Assembly: GCA_963779485.1 (NCBI GenBank)
Contig: CAVZYJ010000009.1
Span: forward strand, 1-64,000
DNA from: CAVVJA01 sp963779485
GTDB taxonomy: Bacteria; Actinomycetota; Actinomycetes; Mycobacteriales; Jatrophihabitantaceae
Reading direction: 5' to 3'
Length of the DNA: 64,000 nt
Each line of letters opens with the position of its first letter. Within the stretch, counting starts at the first letter, position 1. Positions 1-13,365 of this stretch are shown in pieces. Below the pieces are notes generated by a model that saw nothing but the letters and a program-made list of their open reading frames with translations, had not been told where the DNA came from and made no database searches. Both the position numbers and the translations under genes were made by a program.

Positions 1-469
1 TGCCACCGCCGCCGGGTAATATCCCAATATTGACCTCCGGCAGCCCGATTTGAAAGTCGCCCTGCTGGGCGATGCGAATGTCGCACGCAAGGGTAAACTC
101 AAACGCCCCACCCATCGCTGTACCGGAGATCGCCGCGATAACTGGTTTGGGCATCTCTTCGACAAGGCGCATTGCGCTGGCGAAGCTGCCAGGAGTGTAG
201 GGCGCATCCTCGGACCATTGTTGTCCAGAGCTCTTCAGCTTTTCACCCATGCTGATGAGTGCTGCGACTGAGTAATGCCGCACGAAATATCCCGGTGCAC
301 CTCCGGTGACGACAATTGCACGCACCGCTTCGTCGGCCGCAAGACCAGTCATCGCTTCTAAAAGAGCGTCGCTCATTTCCGGATCGAAAAAGATACGGCT
401 TGGGCTACCTAAGGTCACAACAGCCACACCGCTCTCCACTCGTGTTGAAAGAACCTCCGAGCTAACCAT
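1..469 (-). CDS. enoyl-CoA hydratase/isomerase, C-terminus cut by window edge
   Basis: Crotonase-fold protein that would hydrate trans-2-enoyl-CoA or act on another acyl-CoA thioester. Read on the minus strand it gives 156 residues, MVSSEVLSTRVESG onward, and runs off the window. The oxyanion-hole region GTAMGGAFEFTLACD (about 116-130) and the LPEVNIGILPGGGG segment (about 143-156) are present. Both glutamates that correspond to the catalytic pair of rat enoyl-CoA hydratase are there (E124 and E145), so hydratase activity is plausible. The start is set by a GGAGG six bases upstream; an ATG one codon earlier is too close to it. Base composition is clearly less G+C rich than the rest of the window, so this gene belongs to the foreign left block. 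Substrate unknown. Confidence 0.9.
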   Translation of the reverse strand, partial: MVSSEVLSTRVESGVAVVTLGSPSRIFFDPEMSDALLEAMTGLAADEAVRAIVVTGGAPGYFVRHYSVAALISMGEKLKSSGQQWSEDAPYTPGSFASAMRLVEEMPKPVIAAISGTAMGGAFEFTLACDIRIAQQGDFQIGLPEVNIGILPGGGG

Positions 470-964
470 CATCCCCCTCCATTACCGGCTCTAAACCTCA
501 AGGAAACCTGTGCGTCTTTGCGGACTTGGCCAGAATGCCATCGCAGTGCTGCTTAGCACGTCCCAACCTGCCCAGTTTTTGTACCCCCTAAAAGGATGGT
601 CAAAAATTCAAACGACGCGGGTACTCATCATTCTGCGCAGTGCTGCCTCCAGAGACATTACAGCAATGTCCCTGGGACAGTGCTCGCGGAAGCCGGCGTT
701 TTGCGGATGCTGGGCCCGATGCCGCCTCCAAATACGTGTTTAAACTGGTTGGGGGACCTTCTGGGACGGTTGCGAGGGGTGAAGCAAGGGAAAAGCTCTG
801 TAGCCCTCCCTGCTTTGATCTATGCGCGTTTTCAATCTGAGATGTCACTTCATCCGATTGCATTCTAAGATTATCACTACCAAAGAACTATTTAGAACAA
901 CTATTGGTTGATCGACCTTAAATTGGCAGTACGGCGAACCGCACTGATCATTTAGGGTAGAACA
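470..964. other. 495-bp stretch without a recognisable gene
   Basis: Short overlapping ORFs exist in several frames, but none has a convincing ribosome site, recognisable motif or consistent codon use. It probably holds the upstream region of the leftward hydratase gene and the promoter of the small rightward gene at 965. The last 120 bases before 965 are A+T rich. I see no hairpin terminator or repeat in it. Confidence 0.5.
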
Positions 965-1210
965 ATGAATGCGCACGAGAAGGCCCGTTGGATTAGAACT
1001 GTGGGGCTTGACGATAAACCTAACTCACGCGTCACCGCGCGGGCAGACAGTGCTGGAGGTAAGGCGGGTCGTCGTAAGGGCAAGGTTCAAGAACTGTTCG
1101 AACGTCAAGGACCCGATGCTGCTTGGATGCTTGGTTTGAAGCTCGGGCTAAAGGAGACTACTTTGCGAAGATGGTTTGTTGGTTGGCGTGAGGCTTCGCG
1201 CTCGCGATAA
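965..1210 (+). CDS. small basic helix-turn-helix-like protein, unknown function
   Basis: 81 residues. The middle, GRRKGKVQELFERQGPDAAW followed by MLGLKLGLKETTLRRWF (about 35-71), has the length and charge pattern of two helices separated by a turn and ending in a recognition-like helix. That suggests a DNA-binding fold, but I cannot name the family. A weak AG-rich stretch precedes the ATG. The same frame stays open for about 63 codons after the TAA at 1208-1210 and continues with protein-like sequence (see findings), so the real protein may be longer and interrupted by a nonsense change or base error. Confidence 0.5.
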   Translation: MNAHEKARWIRTVGLDDKPNSRVTARADSAGGKAGRRKGKVQELFERQGPDAAWMLGLKLGLKETTLRRWFVGWREASRSR

Positions 1211-1516
1211 GGTACGCCAGCGGTTAGCTATCGTCATTCTCCCAGCAGAAGAACTAAGGCAGCGCCGCATATTGACGTCGCAGACAAGCGCTCATATGAA
1301 GCAGAGTACCGAAAAGGGCGTGGAATTTTCGTCCACAAACTAATTAGCTGGCCTCATCGCCAATACCTCACCGCGCTCCAACCGTCGGCTGCGGCCTTAT
1401 AACTTCGGTTTGAGCCTTAAACCCCTAAGATCGGCGAAGGGTGCAGCCCACCAGCTCCCGGGATTGGTCGAACCGAAGAAGTCCTTGATCCGATAACATC
1501 GCGTTCGTACGACTGG
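1211..1516. other. 306-bp stretch; open frame following the TAA of the small HTH-like gene
   Basis: The frame of the upstream gene continues to a TAA near 1400. It encodes a plausible segment containing KRSYEAEYRKGRGIFVHKL but has no start codon of its own. From 1400 to 1516 nothing recognisable is seen. Confidence 0.35.
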
Positions 1517-1720
1517 GTGCTCACCGACTGGGCGCGCTCACGGCGGCGTCGGCTGGCTCGCTTTTTCGAGGACCTCAAACTCTCGCCTCAACAGAGCGAG
1601 GTATTCCTCGCAAAGCTCGACCACCTCGCGCTCTACGCCATCTACATCGACGGAATGCGTCTCGGCATAGGTATAAGGCCGAAAATGTCCGAGAAAAGGA
1701 AGCCTTGGACGCGCAGATAA
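1517..1720 (+). CDS. hypothetical protein, possibly broken
   Basis: GTG start, 67 codons, rich in Arg and Leu, including FFEDLKLSPQQSEVFLAKLD and ALYAIYIDGMRLG. Third codon positions are mostly G or C over the first 50 codons, which supports coding. The last 15 residues look like read-through into unrelated sequence. The opposite strand also has a plausible frame ending in EYLALLRREFEVLEKA, so the strand call is uncertain. No family recognised. The gene lies just left of the join to mycobacterial sequence at about 1776. Confidence 0.25.
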   Translation: MLTDWARSRRRRLARFFEDLKLSPQQSEVFLAKLDHLALYAIYIDGMRLGIGIRPKMSEKRKPWTRR

Positions 1721-1769
1721 TCGCGGTTAGAAAAATCGGGTCGGACCGTCACCTCTTGGGTCTGGCACT

Positions 1770-1783
1770 TTGTTCGGACTTCT
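1770..1783. other. join between block A and mycobacterial block B
   Basis: Malic-enzyme homology begins abruptly at about 1776 (GLLHPHREDLTPVKFDL), while the sequence to the left matches nothing in that family and has lower G+C. The 5' two-thirds of the malic enzyme gene are missing. The exact base cannot be set by eye. Confidence 0.6.
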
Positions 1784-2271
1784 GCATCCGCATCGCGAGG
1801 ATCTGACCCCGGTGAAGTTCGATCTGGCGCAGCGCACCAACCGCGACGGCCTATCCGGCGGACTGGTCGGAGGCACTCAAGGGTGCTGATGTGTTCCTCG
1901 GGCTTTCCGGCGGCATCGTGCCAGAAGAGCTGATCGCAACGATGGCTGCCGACGGCATCGTGTTCGCGCTGTCCAACCCCGACCCGGAGATTCATCCGGA
2001 GATCGCGGCCAGGCACGCCGCGGTTGTCGCGACGGGGCGCAGCGACTATCTGAACCAGATCAACAACGTGCTGGCGTTCCCGGGTGTGTTCCGCGGCGCG
2101 CTGGACGCCGGTGCCCGCCGGATCACCGAGAAGATGAAGGTGGCTGCCGCCGAGGCGATCTTCGGGGTTGTCGGCGATGACCTCTCGCCCGAATACATCG
2201 TGCCAAGCCCACTGGATCCGCGGGTCGGCCCTGCGGTCGCGTCGGCGGTGGCCGCGGCGGCCGAGGACTGA
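1776..2271 (+). pseudogene. NAD(P)-dependent malic enzyme, 3' fragment
   Basis: C-terminal third of a malic enzyme (oxidative decarboxylation of malate to pyruvate). It covers the segment with GADVFLGLSGG, FALSNPDPEIHPE and the highly conserved QINNVLAFPGVFRGALDAGA, ending EDHIVPSPLDPRVGP-like. The N-terminal malate and NAD-binding part is absent because the gene starts at the join near 1776. A single extra base at about 1870 shifts the frame between GGLVG and EALKGADV. The sequence is very close to mycobacterial malic enzymes. A second, full-length but divergent copy is at 57912-59106. Confidence 0.85.
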
Positions 2272-2279
2272 TCGGCCCG

Positions 2280-3127
2280 ATGCGCGTCGCGCCGGCAAGG
2301 CTTGGCGCTCGTCGCGCTGATCGTCGTGGTGACAGCCGGCTGTGGTGGTCAGGCCGGTCCGCCGTCGATCGCGGTCGGGTCCACGTCCGATCCCGAGTCG
2401 ACGTTGGTGGCGCACCTGTATGCGGCGGCGCTGCGGTTCTACGGCAGCCCCGCACATGTGCGGTCGGTGCCGGATCCGGTGAGCGAGTTGGATTCCGGAA
2501 CGTTCCGCGTCGTGCCAGGGTTCACCGGCCGACTGCTGGAGCGCTTCGAGCCCGACGCCGCCGCCCGGTCGGACACGCAGGTGTACCGCGCGATGGTGTC
2601 CGCGTTGCCCGAAGGTGTTGCCGCAGGCGACTACACGACATCCGCGGAGGACAAACCCGCGATCGCGGTGACCGAGCGGACCGCCGACGCGTGGGGTGGG
2701 CGCGACGTGACCGCGGCGGTCCGCAGCTGCGCAAAGGTCATGCCCGGAGCACTGGCGGGCAGCGTCCCCACCGTCGAAGGTCGGGTCGTGCACGATGCCG
2801 AAGCCACGCGAATTCCCGGACAGTGCAACGCTTTTCGCCGCGTTGCGGGCGGGGCAGATCAATGCGGCGTGGACGACGGCCGCGACGCCGAACATTCCGT
2901 CCGAGCTGGTGGTGCTGTCCGATAAGACCGGGCTGATCCGGGCCGAGAACCTCGTTCCGCTGTACCGGCGCAACGAGTTGAACGAGCAGCAGGTGCTGGC
3001 TCTCAACGAGGTGGCCGGCGTGCTCGACACCGGGTCGCTGGCCGACATGCGCCGCCAAGTCGCCGAGGGCAAGGAGCCGGGGCTGGTGGCTGACGCGTGG
3101 CTCGACGCCCACCCGCTGGGCCGCTGA
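2280..3127 (+). CDS. osmoprotectant/betaine-type ABC solute-binding lipoprotein, frameshifted
   Basis: Periplasmic-binding protein of the OpuAC/ProX type, likely the substrate receptor of a quaternary-amine or related ABC importer. A signal peptide (LALVALIVVVTAGCGG) with lipobox TAGC predicts a lipid-anchored protein. The SKSVPDP-like start region, YRAMVSALPEGVAAGDYTTS and the C-terminal ADAWLDAHPLGR fit this fold. Two single-base insertions (about 2297, between MRVAPA and the signal peptide, and about 2797, before KPREFPDSATLFAAL) break the frame. It starts 8 bp after the malic enzyme stop. It is followed by an ABC permease and ATPase, but those are of NitT/TauT type, so whether all three form one transporter is uncertain. 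Confidence 0.7.
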
Positions 3128-3477
3128 CGCGCGCACGTAATCGGCACTTCTTTACAGTTTGTTGACAGCGAATCTGGTTGACGGCGGCAGGTTGTCAGCC
3201 TTTACTGGTTAGGGCGCGCCGGGTGGTCCGGCGGGTTGAATCATGTTTGGAAGTGAGGTGAGCGGCACATGCCGGACGACAGTATCGCGCGGGATACGGC
3301 TGCTCCCTTGCGGATCGGTCCCTTGGCGTAACGCCATTCCCCGCTAGTGGTCGGTTTGACCACTAGATCTGTCTGGTTTGTGCACGCTTCATCCCGAGTG
3401 GGATTGGAGTGCGGCATGCCGTCAACAGTGGTGGGCTCGATCAAGGTTGCCCGCAACATATTTCGGGTGAATTGCGC
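3128..3477. other. 350-bp intergenic region upstream of the ABC permease
   Basis: No gene seen. It contains the perfect inverted repeat at 3344-3366 and TTGAC-like hexamers near 3162 and 3178 without a convincing -10 partner. Confidence 0.5.
3344..3366. promoter_or_regulatory. perfect 9-bp inverted repeat, candidate operator
   Basis: CTAGTGGTC, a 5-base spacer GGTTT, then GACCACTAG. It lies 112 bp before the ABC permease start and is not followed by a T run. The inner TGGTC/GACCA half-sites resemble GntR/FadR-type operators, so a regulator of the transporter operon may bind here. Binding protein unknown. Confidence 0.5.
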
Positions 3478-5252
3478 ATGACATCGATGCGAACCTTTCC
3501 CGCTCCCGGAGCCCTCGTCCGCCCGTCGCGGAACTGGGCCGCCGATGTAGCGGTGTTCGTCGGGGCCGCGGCACTGCTGTGGCTGGTCGTACACCTGATC
3601 AGCGGAGCGAATGTTCCGTGGACGGTGGAGCAGGCACCGTCGACGGTGTCCACCGATCCGGCGAACCTGCCGTACTACGCGGCCCGGTCGCTGCTGCGGA
3701 TGTTCATCGCCCTGGGTCTCTCGGTGTCTTCACCTTCGTGTACGCGACCGCGGCGGCCCGGCTGCCGGCGCGCCGAGAAGGTGCTGATCCCGCTGCTCGA
3801 CATCTTGCAGTCGGTGCCGATCCTCGGGTTCCTCATCGATCACGGTGACCGTTCTTCATCGCGCTGTTCCCCGGCTCGATCCTCGGGCTTGGAGTGCGCG
3901 TCGATCTTCGCCATCTTCACCTCGCAGGCGTGGAACATGACGTTCAGCTTCTACCACTCGCTGATCACCCAGCCGCGCGAGCTCGACGAGGCGGCGCGGA
4001 TGTTCCGCCTGACCAGGTGGCAGCGGTTCTGGCAGCTCGACGTGCCGAGCGTCGATGATCGGCCTGGTCTGGAACGGCATGATGAGCTTCGGCGGCGGCT
4101 GGTTCTTCCTGGCCGCGTCCGAGGCGATCAGCGTCGGCAACCAGCAGCTACACGCTGCCCGGGCATCGGCTCCTACGTCGCGGCCGCCAGTCGACGAGGG
4201 CGATCTCGAGCAAGGTGCTGCTCGCCATCGTCGTGATGATCGTCATGGTCGATCGGCGTCAACGTCCTGTTCTGGCGGCCGCTGGTCGCCTGGGCCGAGA
4301 AGTTCCGCGTCGAGGACGTCCGAGGCGGCCGAGGCGCCGCGCAGCTTCGTCCTCGACTTGCTGCGCCGCTCCCGCGATCCCGCGCCTGATCGGGCGCCTC
4401 TGCGGCCGGTGGATCGCGAGCTTGACCGGATCACGCCGGCCGTTCGGGCTGGCCGAGCACCCGCTGCACGCCGTCGACGGCGCAGCCGCCGGGCCGGCGA
4501 CGTGGCTGTTCGCGGTCGCCGGGAGCCGCTGGTCGGCGTACGGGGTGTACCGCGCCGTGGTCGTACTTCATCGCGCACGGCGTCGGGTTCGGCGCAGTTC
4601 GGGCACTGCGTTCGGGCTCGGGCTGCGTCACCTTCGCCCGGGTCGTCGTGCTCGTGGTCGTCGCGACGCTCGATCTGGGTGCCGGTCGGCGTGAAGATCG
4701 GCATGAACCCGCGAGCTGGCCCGCTACGCGCAGCCGGTCGTGCAGGTGCTGCGCCAGCTTCCCGGCCAACTTCCTGTTCCCGTTCGCTCACCGCGCTGTT
4801 CATCGCGACCGGGCATCAGCCTGAACATCGGCGGCATCGTGCTGATGGCGCTCGGGCGCGCAGTGGTACATCCTGTTCAACGTCATCGCCGGGGCCAGCG
4901 CGATCCCCACCGACCTGCGCGAAGCGATGGACCAACTTCGGCGTGCCGCGGCTGCAGCGGTGGCGCGAGCTGATCCTGCCCGCGATCTTCCCGTCCTACG
5001 TCACCGGCGGGATCACCGCGGCCGGCGGCGCGTGGAACGCGTCGATCGTGGCCGAGATCGTCACCTACGGCGAGCACCACGCTCATCGCGACCGGCCTCG
5101 GCGCCTACATCACGCAGGCGACGACCAACGGCGACTTCGCCGAGGTCCTCATCGGGCGTCATCGTCATGAGCTTCTACGTCGTCGGTCGTCAACCGGCTG
5201 TTCTGGCGGCGGCTGTACCGCCTGGCCGAGACGACGGTACTCGCTGTCGTGA
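3478..5252 (+). CDS. NitT/TauT-type ABC transporter permease, double-length, heavily frameshifted
   Basis: Membrane permease of the nitrate/sulfonate/taurine importer class. Piecing the frames together gives about 580 residues with two permease modules. The first contains VFTFVYATAAARL, LDILQSVPILGFL and TQPRELDEAARMF (the EAA loop that contacts the ATPase). The second contains PTDLREAMDNFGVPRLQRW and ends FWRRLYRLAETRYSLS. At least a dozen single-base indels break it, nearly all insertions (for example about 3767, 3834, 3850, 3891, 4050, 4149, 4208). The start is the ATG of MTSMRTFPAPG. The ATPase follows after 24 bp, so the two form one operon. Indels look like sequencing error because protein similarity resumes immediately in a new frame each time. 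Confidence 0.75.
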
Positions 5253-5276
5253 CCGAGCTCCGACGGAGGCCGTCAC

Positions 5277-6596
5277 ATGAGCGTCGACGACGAGGTGCTG
5301 GTCATCGTCGACGTCACCTGTCCACAAGAGCTTCACCGACGCCGGACGGCGACACCGCTGCCCGTGCTCGACGACATCAACCTCGAGCTGCGCGACGGCG
5401 AGATCGTCGCGCTGCTCGGCCGGTCCGGCTCGGGCAAGTCCACGCTGCTGCGCTGCATCGCCGGGCTGATCGCCCCGACCAGCGGCACGGTCCGCTACCG
5501 CGGCGAGCCAGCTCAACGGCGCCAACCCCGGCGTGGCGATGGTGTTCCAGACGCTTCGCCCTGCTGCCGTGGCTGACCGTGCAGGCACAACGTCGAGCTC
5601 GGCCTCGAGGCGCGCGGCGTCCCGCGCCGCCGAGCGGCACGAGCCGCGCCCTGCGAGCGATCGACCTCATCGGCCTCGACGGCTTCGAGTCCGCCTACCC
5701 CAAGGAGCTCTCCGGCGGCATGCGCCAACGGGTCGGGTTCGCCCGCGCCCTCGTCGTCGAGCCCGACGCGCTGCTGATGGACGAACCGTTCTCGCGCCCT
5801 CGACGTGCTCACCGCCGAGAACCTGCGCACCGAGCTGCTCACCCTGTGGGCACGGCGAGGACTTCCCGACCAAGGCCATGCTGCATCGTCACCCACAACA
5901 TCGAAGAGGCCGTGCTGCTCGCCGACCGGGTCTTCGTGCTCGGCGCCAACCCGGGCCGCATCCGCGCCGAGATCCCGGTCGACCTCGACCGCCCCCGCGA
6001 CCGGCGCTCGCACGCGTTCGAGGCACTCGTCGACCAGATCTACGGCATCATGACCGGCCGGGAGACCGAACCGCGGCGCCACCGGCCCGAGCCGACCGGG
6101 CCGAGTCGCCGACCGACTCGCCGCTGCCCGCACGCCACGCGTCGGCGGCCTGGCCGGCCTGCTCGAGATCGTCGACGCCCGCGGCGGCCACGCCGACCTG
6201 CCCGACCTCGCCGACGACCTCACCTTCGAGGTCGACGACCTGCTGCCGCTCGTCGACGCCGCCGCGATGCTCGGCTTCGCCGACGTCGGCCAACGCCGAC
6301 CTCCACCTCACCGCGATCGGGACGCAGGAGTTCGCCACCGCCGACATCCTGACCAGTCCAAGGAGATCTTCGCCGCGCAGGCGCCCAGCAGCGCGCGCCG
6401 CTGGTCCGCGCCATCTGCAAGGCACTGGGCGAGCGCCAACGACGGCGACCCTGCGGCGAGCGGTTCTTCCTCGACCTCCTCCGCCGCGGGTTCTCCGAGG
6501 ACGAGGCGCAGGCAACAGCTCGACATCGCCATCGACTGGGGCCGCTACGGCGAGCTGTTCGACTACGACGCCGATACATCGGATACCACCGACTAG
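5277..6596 (+). CDS. NitT/TauT-type ABC transporter ATPase with C-terminal extension, frameshifted
   Basis: Cytoplasmic ATP-hydrolysing subunit partnering the preceding permease. Visible motifs in order: Walker A GRSGSGKST, Q-loop region VAMVFQT, signature LSGGMRQRVGFARAL, Walker B ALLMDEPFS and the switch histidine in IVTHNIEEAVLLADR. After the ATPase core there is an extension of about 150 residues (GGLAGLLEIVDARGG to DYDADTSDTTD) that resembles the AAA-associated C-terminal domain seen on some NitT-class ATPases. Several single-base insertions break the frame (about 5325, 5510, 5555, 5800, 5870, 6290, 6400). It ends overlapping the stop codon of the convergent dehydrogenase gene. Confidence 0.75.
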
Positions 6597-7450
6597 GTCG
6601 CCGCGTGGCACGTCGAGTGCGCTTCGGGCACCATCCGCGACATCACCGACGAGAACAGCCGCTGGTATCCCGACCCGGTGACGCCGGACGATGAGGTCGA
6701 GCGCCTTGGCGTCGGGGCCGACGAGCACGCGGGCCCGGTTCTTGCGGACGCCGTCGAGGATGATCTGGGCCGCCTTCTCCGGCGTGGTGCTGGCGAGCTT
6801 GCTTGTCGAAGGTCTGCGCCAACTCGTGCTTGGTCGACGCCCTCGACCGCGGTCATGTTGCGCGCGATCGGCGGTCTTGATGCCGCCGGGGTGCACGGTC
6901 GTCACCTTGACCGGATGCCCGGCGACCATCATCTCCTGGCGCAGCGCCTCGGTGAATCCGCGCACGGCGAATTTCGCCGCGTTGTAGGCGGCCTGGCCGG
7001 GCACCGAGAACAGCCCGAACACGCTGGAGATGTTGATGACGTGGCCGTCGCCGGATGCGATCAGGTGCGGGAGGAACACCTTGGTGCCGTTGACGACGCC
7101 CCAGAAGTCGACGTCCATCACCCGTTCGATGTCCTTGAACTGGCTGACCTCGATGTCGCCGGCGAACGCGATGCCGGCGTTGTTGTAGATCTGGTTGACC
7201 TTGCCGAAGTGCTCCTTGACCGCGTCGGCATAGAACTCGAACGCCTCGCGCTCGGTGACGTCGAGCCGGTCGGCCTTCACCGGCGCGCCGATGGCCTTCA
7301 GCTGTTCCTCGGTGTCGGCCAGGCCCTCGGTGTCGACGTCGCTGATCGCCACGCTTGGCGCCCGAGCGGGCCAGCTCGACGGCCAGCGCCTGCCCGATGC
7401 CCGATCCGGCGCCCGTCACCGACGGCGACCTTTCCGGCGAAGCCCTCCAT
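6593..7450 (-). CDS. short-chain dehydrogenase/reductase (Rv1245c-like), frameshifted
   Basis: Rossmann-fold NAD(P)-dependent oxidoreductase. The cofactor motif TGAGSGIGQ, the NNAG motif and the catalytic YNAAK (in GQAAYNAAKFAVRGFTEAL) with upstream Ser (NISSVFG) are all present. The start MEGFAGKVAV is supported by the following intact nucleotide-binding motif. Frameshifts lie near 7425, 7350, 6880 and 6820. Length when mended is about 280 residues, normal for the classical family. In M. tuberculosis the same gene lies near kgd, which agrees with the order here. Substrate unknown. Confidence 0.8.
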
Positions 7451-7560
7451 AACCACTCCCTCGTGTCAGTTGACTCGCGTCGAGGTTAGTCGGTACCCAC
7501 GGTCCCGCCTACATCGGCCTAAGGCAGTTCGGACGATGCATGCATAGGTGTCATCGCCCT

Positions 7561-8392
7561 TTACGCAGCAAGGTCCACGCGCTCGCGACCTCTCAGCCGA
7601 CGATCGTCCTGGGGCTTCAGTACGGTGGGACAGCCCGGCTTGGTCGCCGTCACAAGGTGCGTGCCCATGCCCGGGCCCCACCACATTCGCCAGCCGAGAC
7701 TGCGCCGACGGGCGTCGGTCCAGCCGAGTTCGCGAAGCTGGCGGACGTGCCGGCGGGTGGCCCAGATGTCGGCGAGGGCGAGGCGGCCGCCGGGGCGCAG
7801 CACCCGGGCCGCCTCGCTGATGGCCTTCGCGCGGGCCCCGAGCTCGGAATGTTGTGCACGACAAGGCTGCTGACGATCACGTCGACGCTGTCGTCGTCGA
7901 ACGGCAGGTCGGTGATGTCGGCGGTGCGCACCTCGACGCGGTCGGCGACGCCCTCGAGTTCGGCGTTGCGCAGCGTGTTCTGCTGCGAGTTATCGGTCTG
8001 GTCGGCGCGCCAGATGTCGACGCCGATCGCGCGGCCGTTCGGCAGCAGCTTGGCCGCCGCGAGCAGGACCGCGCCGCGCCCGCAGCCCAGGTCGAGCAGC
8101 GTTTCGTCGCCGCGCAGTCCGCAGATCGTCGAGGATCTCGGCCCACACCTCGAACTTGCCGACGCGCGTGGTGCGGATGAACAGCGCCGCCGTCGTGACA
8201 ATCGACGCGCCGGTTCCGCCGCTAACCACCGCGGCGACGGGCTTGCCGCGCACAAGACTTCTGGCCGCCGACGCGAGCAGTCGCGGCGCTGACGGTCCCG
8301 ACGATGGTCGCTACCGTCGGCGCGGACATCGCGCGGTAGTCCCCGTCGTATCCGTAGTCGGCCCTGTGGTGGCGAAGATCTACGACAGTCAT
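7561..8392 (-). CDS. class I SAM-dependent methyltransferase, frameshifted
   Basis: Soluble methyltransferase with the SAM-binding motif LLDLGCGRGAVLLAAAK, an acidic motif II (GVDIWRADQTDN) and VSSLVVHNIP/VLRPGGRLALADIW typical of UbiE-like enzymes. The mended protein runs from MTVVDLRHHRADYGYDGDY to LRGRERVDLAA, about 277 residues. Indels near 8260, 8135 and 7845 break the frame. It lies between the dehydrogenase and kgd, all leftward. Substrate cannot be told from sequence. Confidence 0.75.
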
Positions 8393-8539
8393 CTATCCAC
8401 GGTAAGATCGCCGCCACCGCCCATGGGGTGCTACGTCTTTCGGCAGCCAGCCAGCCGCGAGCTGTGCACGAAATGCACGCGGTTAGCGGCGGGTCGGCGT
8501 ACAGACTCGCACGCTCGCGCGGCGTTCGGCCGTCGCACG

Positions 8540-12277
<3,738 letters not shown>

Positions 12278-12446
12278 GGCAGCTACTCGCCTCGATTCCT
12301 TCGTCCGGCAAGCGGCTTTGCTCTGACGCTCGCCACCCATATTCCCACGGTGCCGCGCGTCTCACCCGCAGCGGTTCCACGCCGCCCATAAAGGCTAACC
12401 CTTCGGCGGCGATCCGCCACGTGAGTGCGAACGGCAGTTCTCGCGC

Positions 12447-13207
12447 TCAGCTCGCGTCGGGAGCGGGCAGCAGGTGCAGCGACGACCGGCCACCGCGGCG
12501 GCGGGTTGCCGAACGCCATTGCGGGCGTTGCGCGACGATCTTCTTGCCCATCAGCCGGTTGCCGACGCCGCCGACGACGGCGCCGATCCCGACCGGCAGC
12601 AGCTTGCCGAACAGCGATCGCGCCGCGCTCGCAGCGTGTAGCGCTTGACGAAGTAGCGCGAGCAGCCGCGAATTCAGCTGGGACACCGCCGGCAGCGGCA
12701 ACGATCGCCGCGCCGTCGGACAGCCAGGCGCCGCTGGTGCGGCCCGGTCCGATCAGGTCGGCGATCGCGTGCTTGCTGTCGTCGCCGACCAGCACCGCCA
12801 GCACCAGGGCGCGCCGGCGCTCCCGGTGTTCGGCCGGGATGCCGTACACCTCCGCGACGCCAGCACGTAGAACGCGGTGGCCTCCAGGAACACCACCGTC
12901 TCGCCGGCGACCGCCGACAGCGCCGCCAGCGTGCCCGATCCCCGGAAAGGCCGCGGCGGACCCGACCGCGGCGCCGCTGGCCGTCACGGCGGCCAGGTAG
13001 TGCTTCTCCAGTTTCGCGACGACGTCGGCAGGCGTCGCGTCGGGTTGTGCTCGGCGCAGCCGGTCGACGTAGGCCTTCACCGCGGGCGCCTGGACGCGCG
13101 CGCCGCGTTCGATGATCTGGGACAGCGCCTTGGCGGCGGCGCTGGGATTGTCGTCAGCGCCGTCTCGTAGCGGGCAGCTGGCTCTTGGTGCTTGACCGAG
13201 CGCTCAT
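12447..13207 (-). CDS. Rv1249c-like membrane-associated protein (EcsC-like), frameshifted
   Basis: About 250 residues when mended. It begins MSARSSTKSQLP, includes KALSQIIERGARVQAPAVKA, ends with the glycine-rich LFGKLLPVGIGAVVGGVGNR and a basic tail. The last motif is typical of EcsC-family proteins and of the conserved Rv1249c neighbour of mycobacterial kgd. Hydrophobic segments (VTASGAAVGSAAAFPGIG and ETVVFLEATAFYVLA) suggest membrane association. Indels near 13160, 12940, 12860, 12700 and 12640 break the frame. Function unknown. Confidence 0.65.
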
Positions 13208-13365
13208 GTGCGGCTTCCCCTTTGTCGACGATGTTCGACCTGTTCGAACCTTCAGGCTAACGCTTGTCGAACGAACGGAGGCGCACCGCGGGTGCCCGAT
13301 CGTGATCGCGGTCACTGTCTGTGACGTGGGGAACAAATTATTGAGAAGCGGCGCTAACCACTTCC
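13208..13365. promoter_or_regulatory. divergent promoter region between EcsC-like gene and MFS exporter
   Basis: 158 bp separating two genes transcribed away from each other. It must hold both promoters. I see no clear -35/-10 pair or strong palindrome. Confidence 0.4.

Noticed and set aside
1642..3147. 501-codon leftward ORF antisense to malic enzyme and lipoprotein
   Set aside because: High-G+C shadow: Arg/Ala/Pro-rich, no motifs, lies opposite recognised proteins and crosses the join at 1776.
3155..3195. TTGACA near 3162 as a promoter -35 element
   Set aside because: No acceptable -10 hexamer at 16-18 bases.
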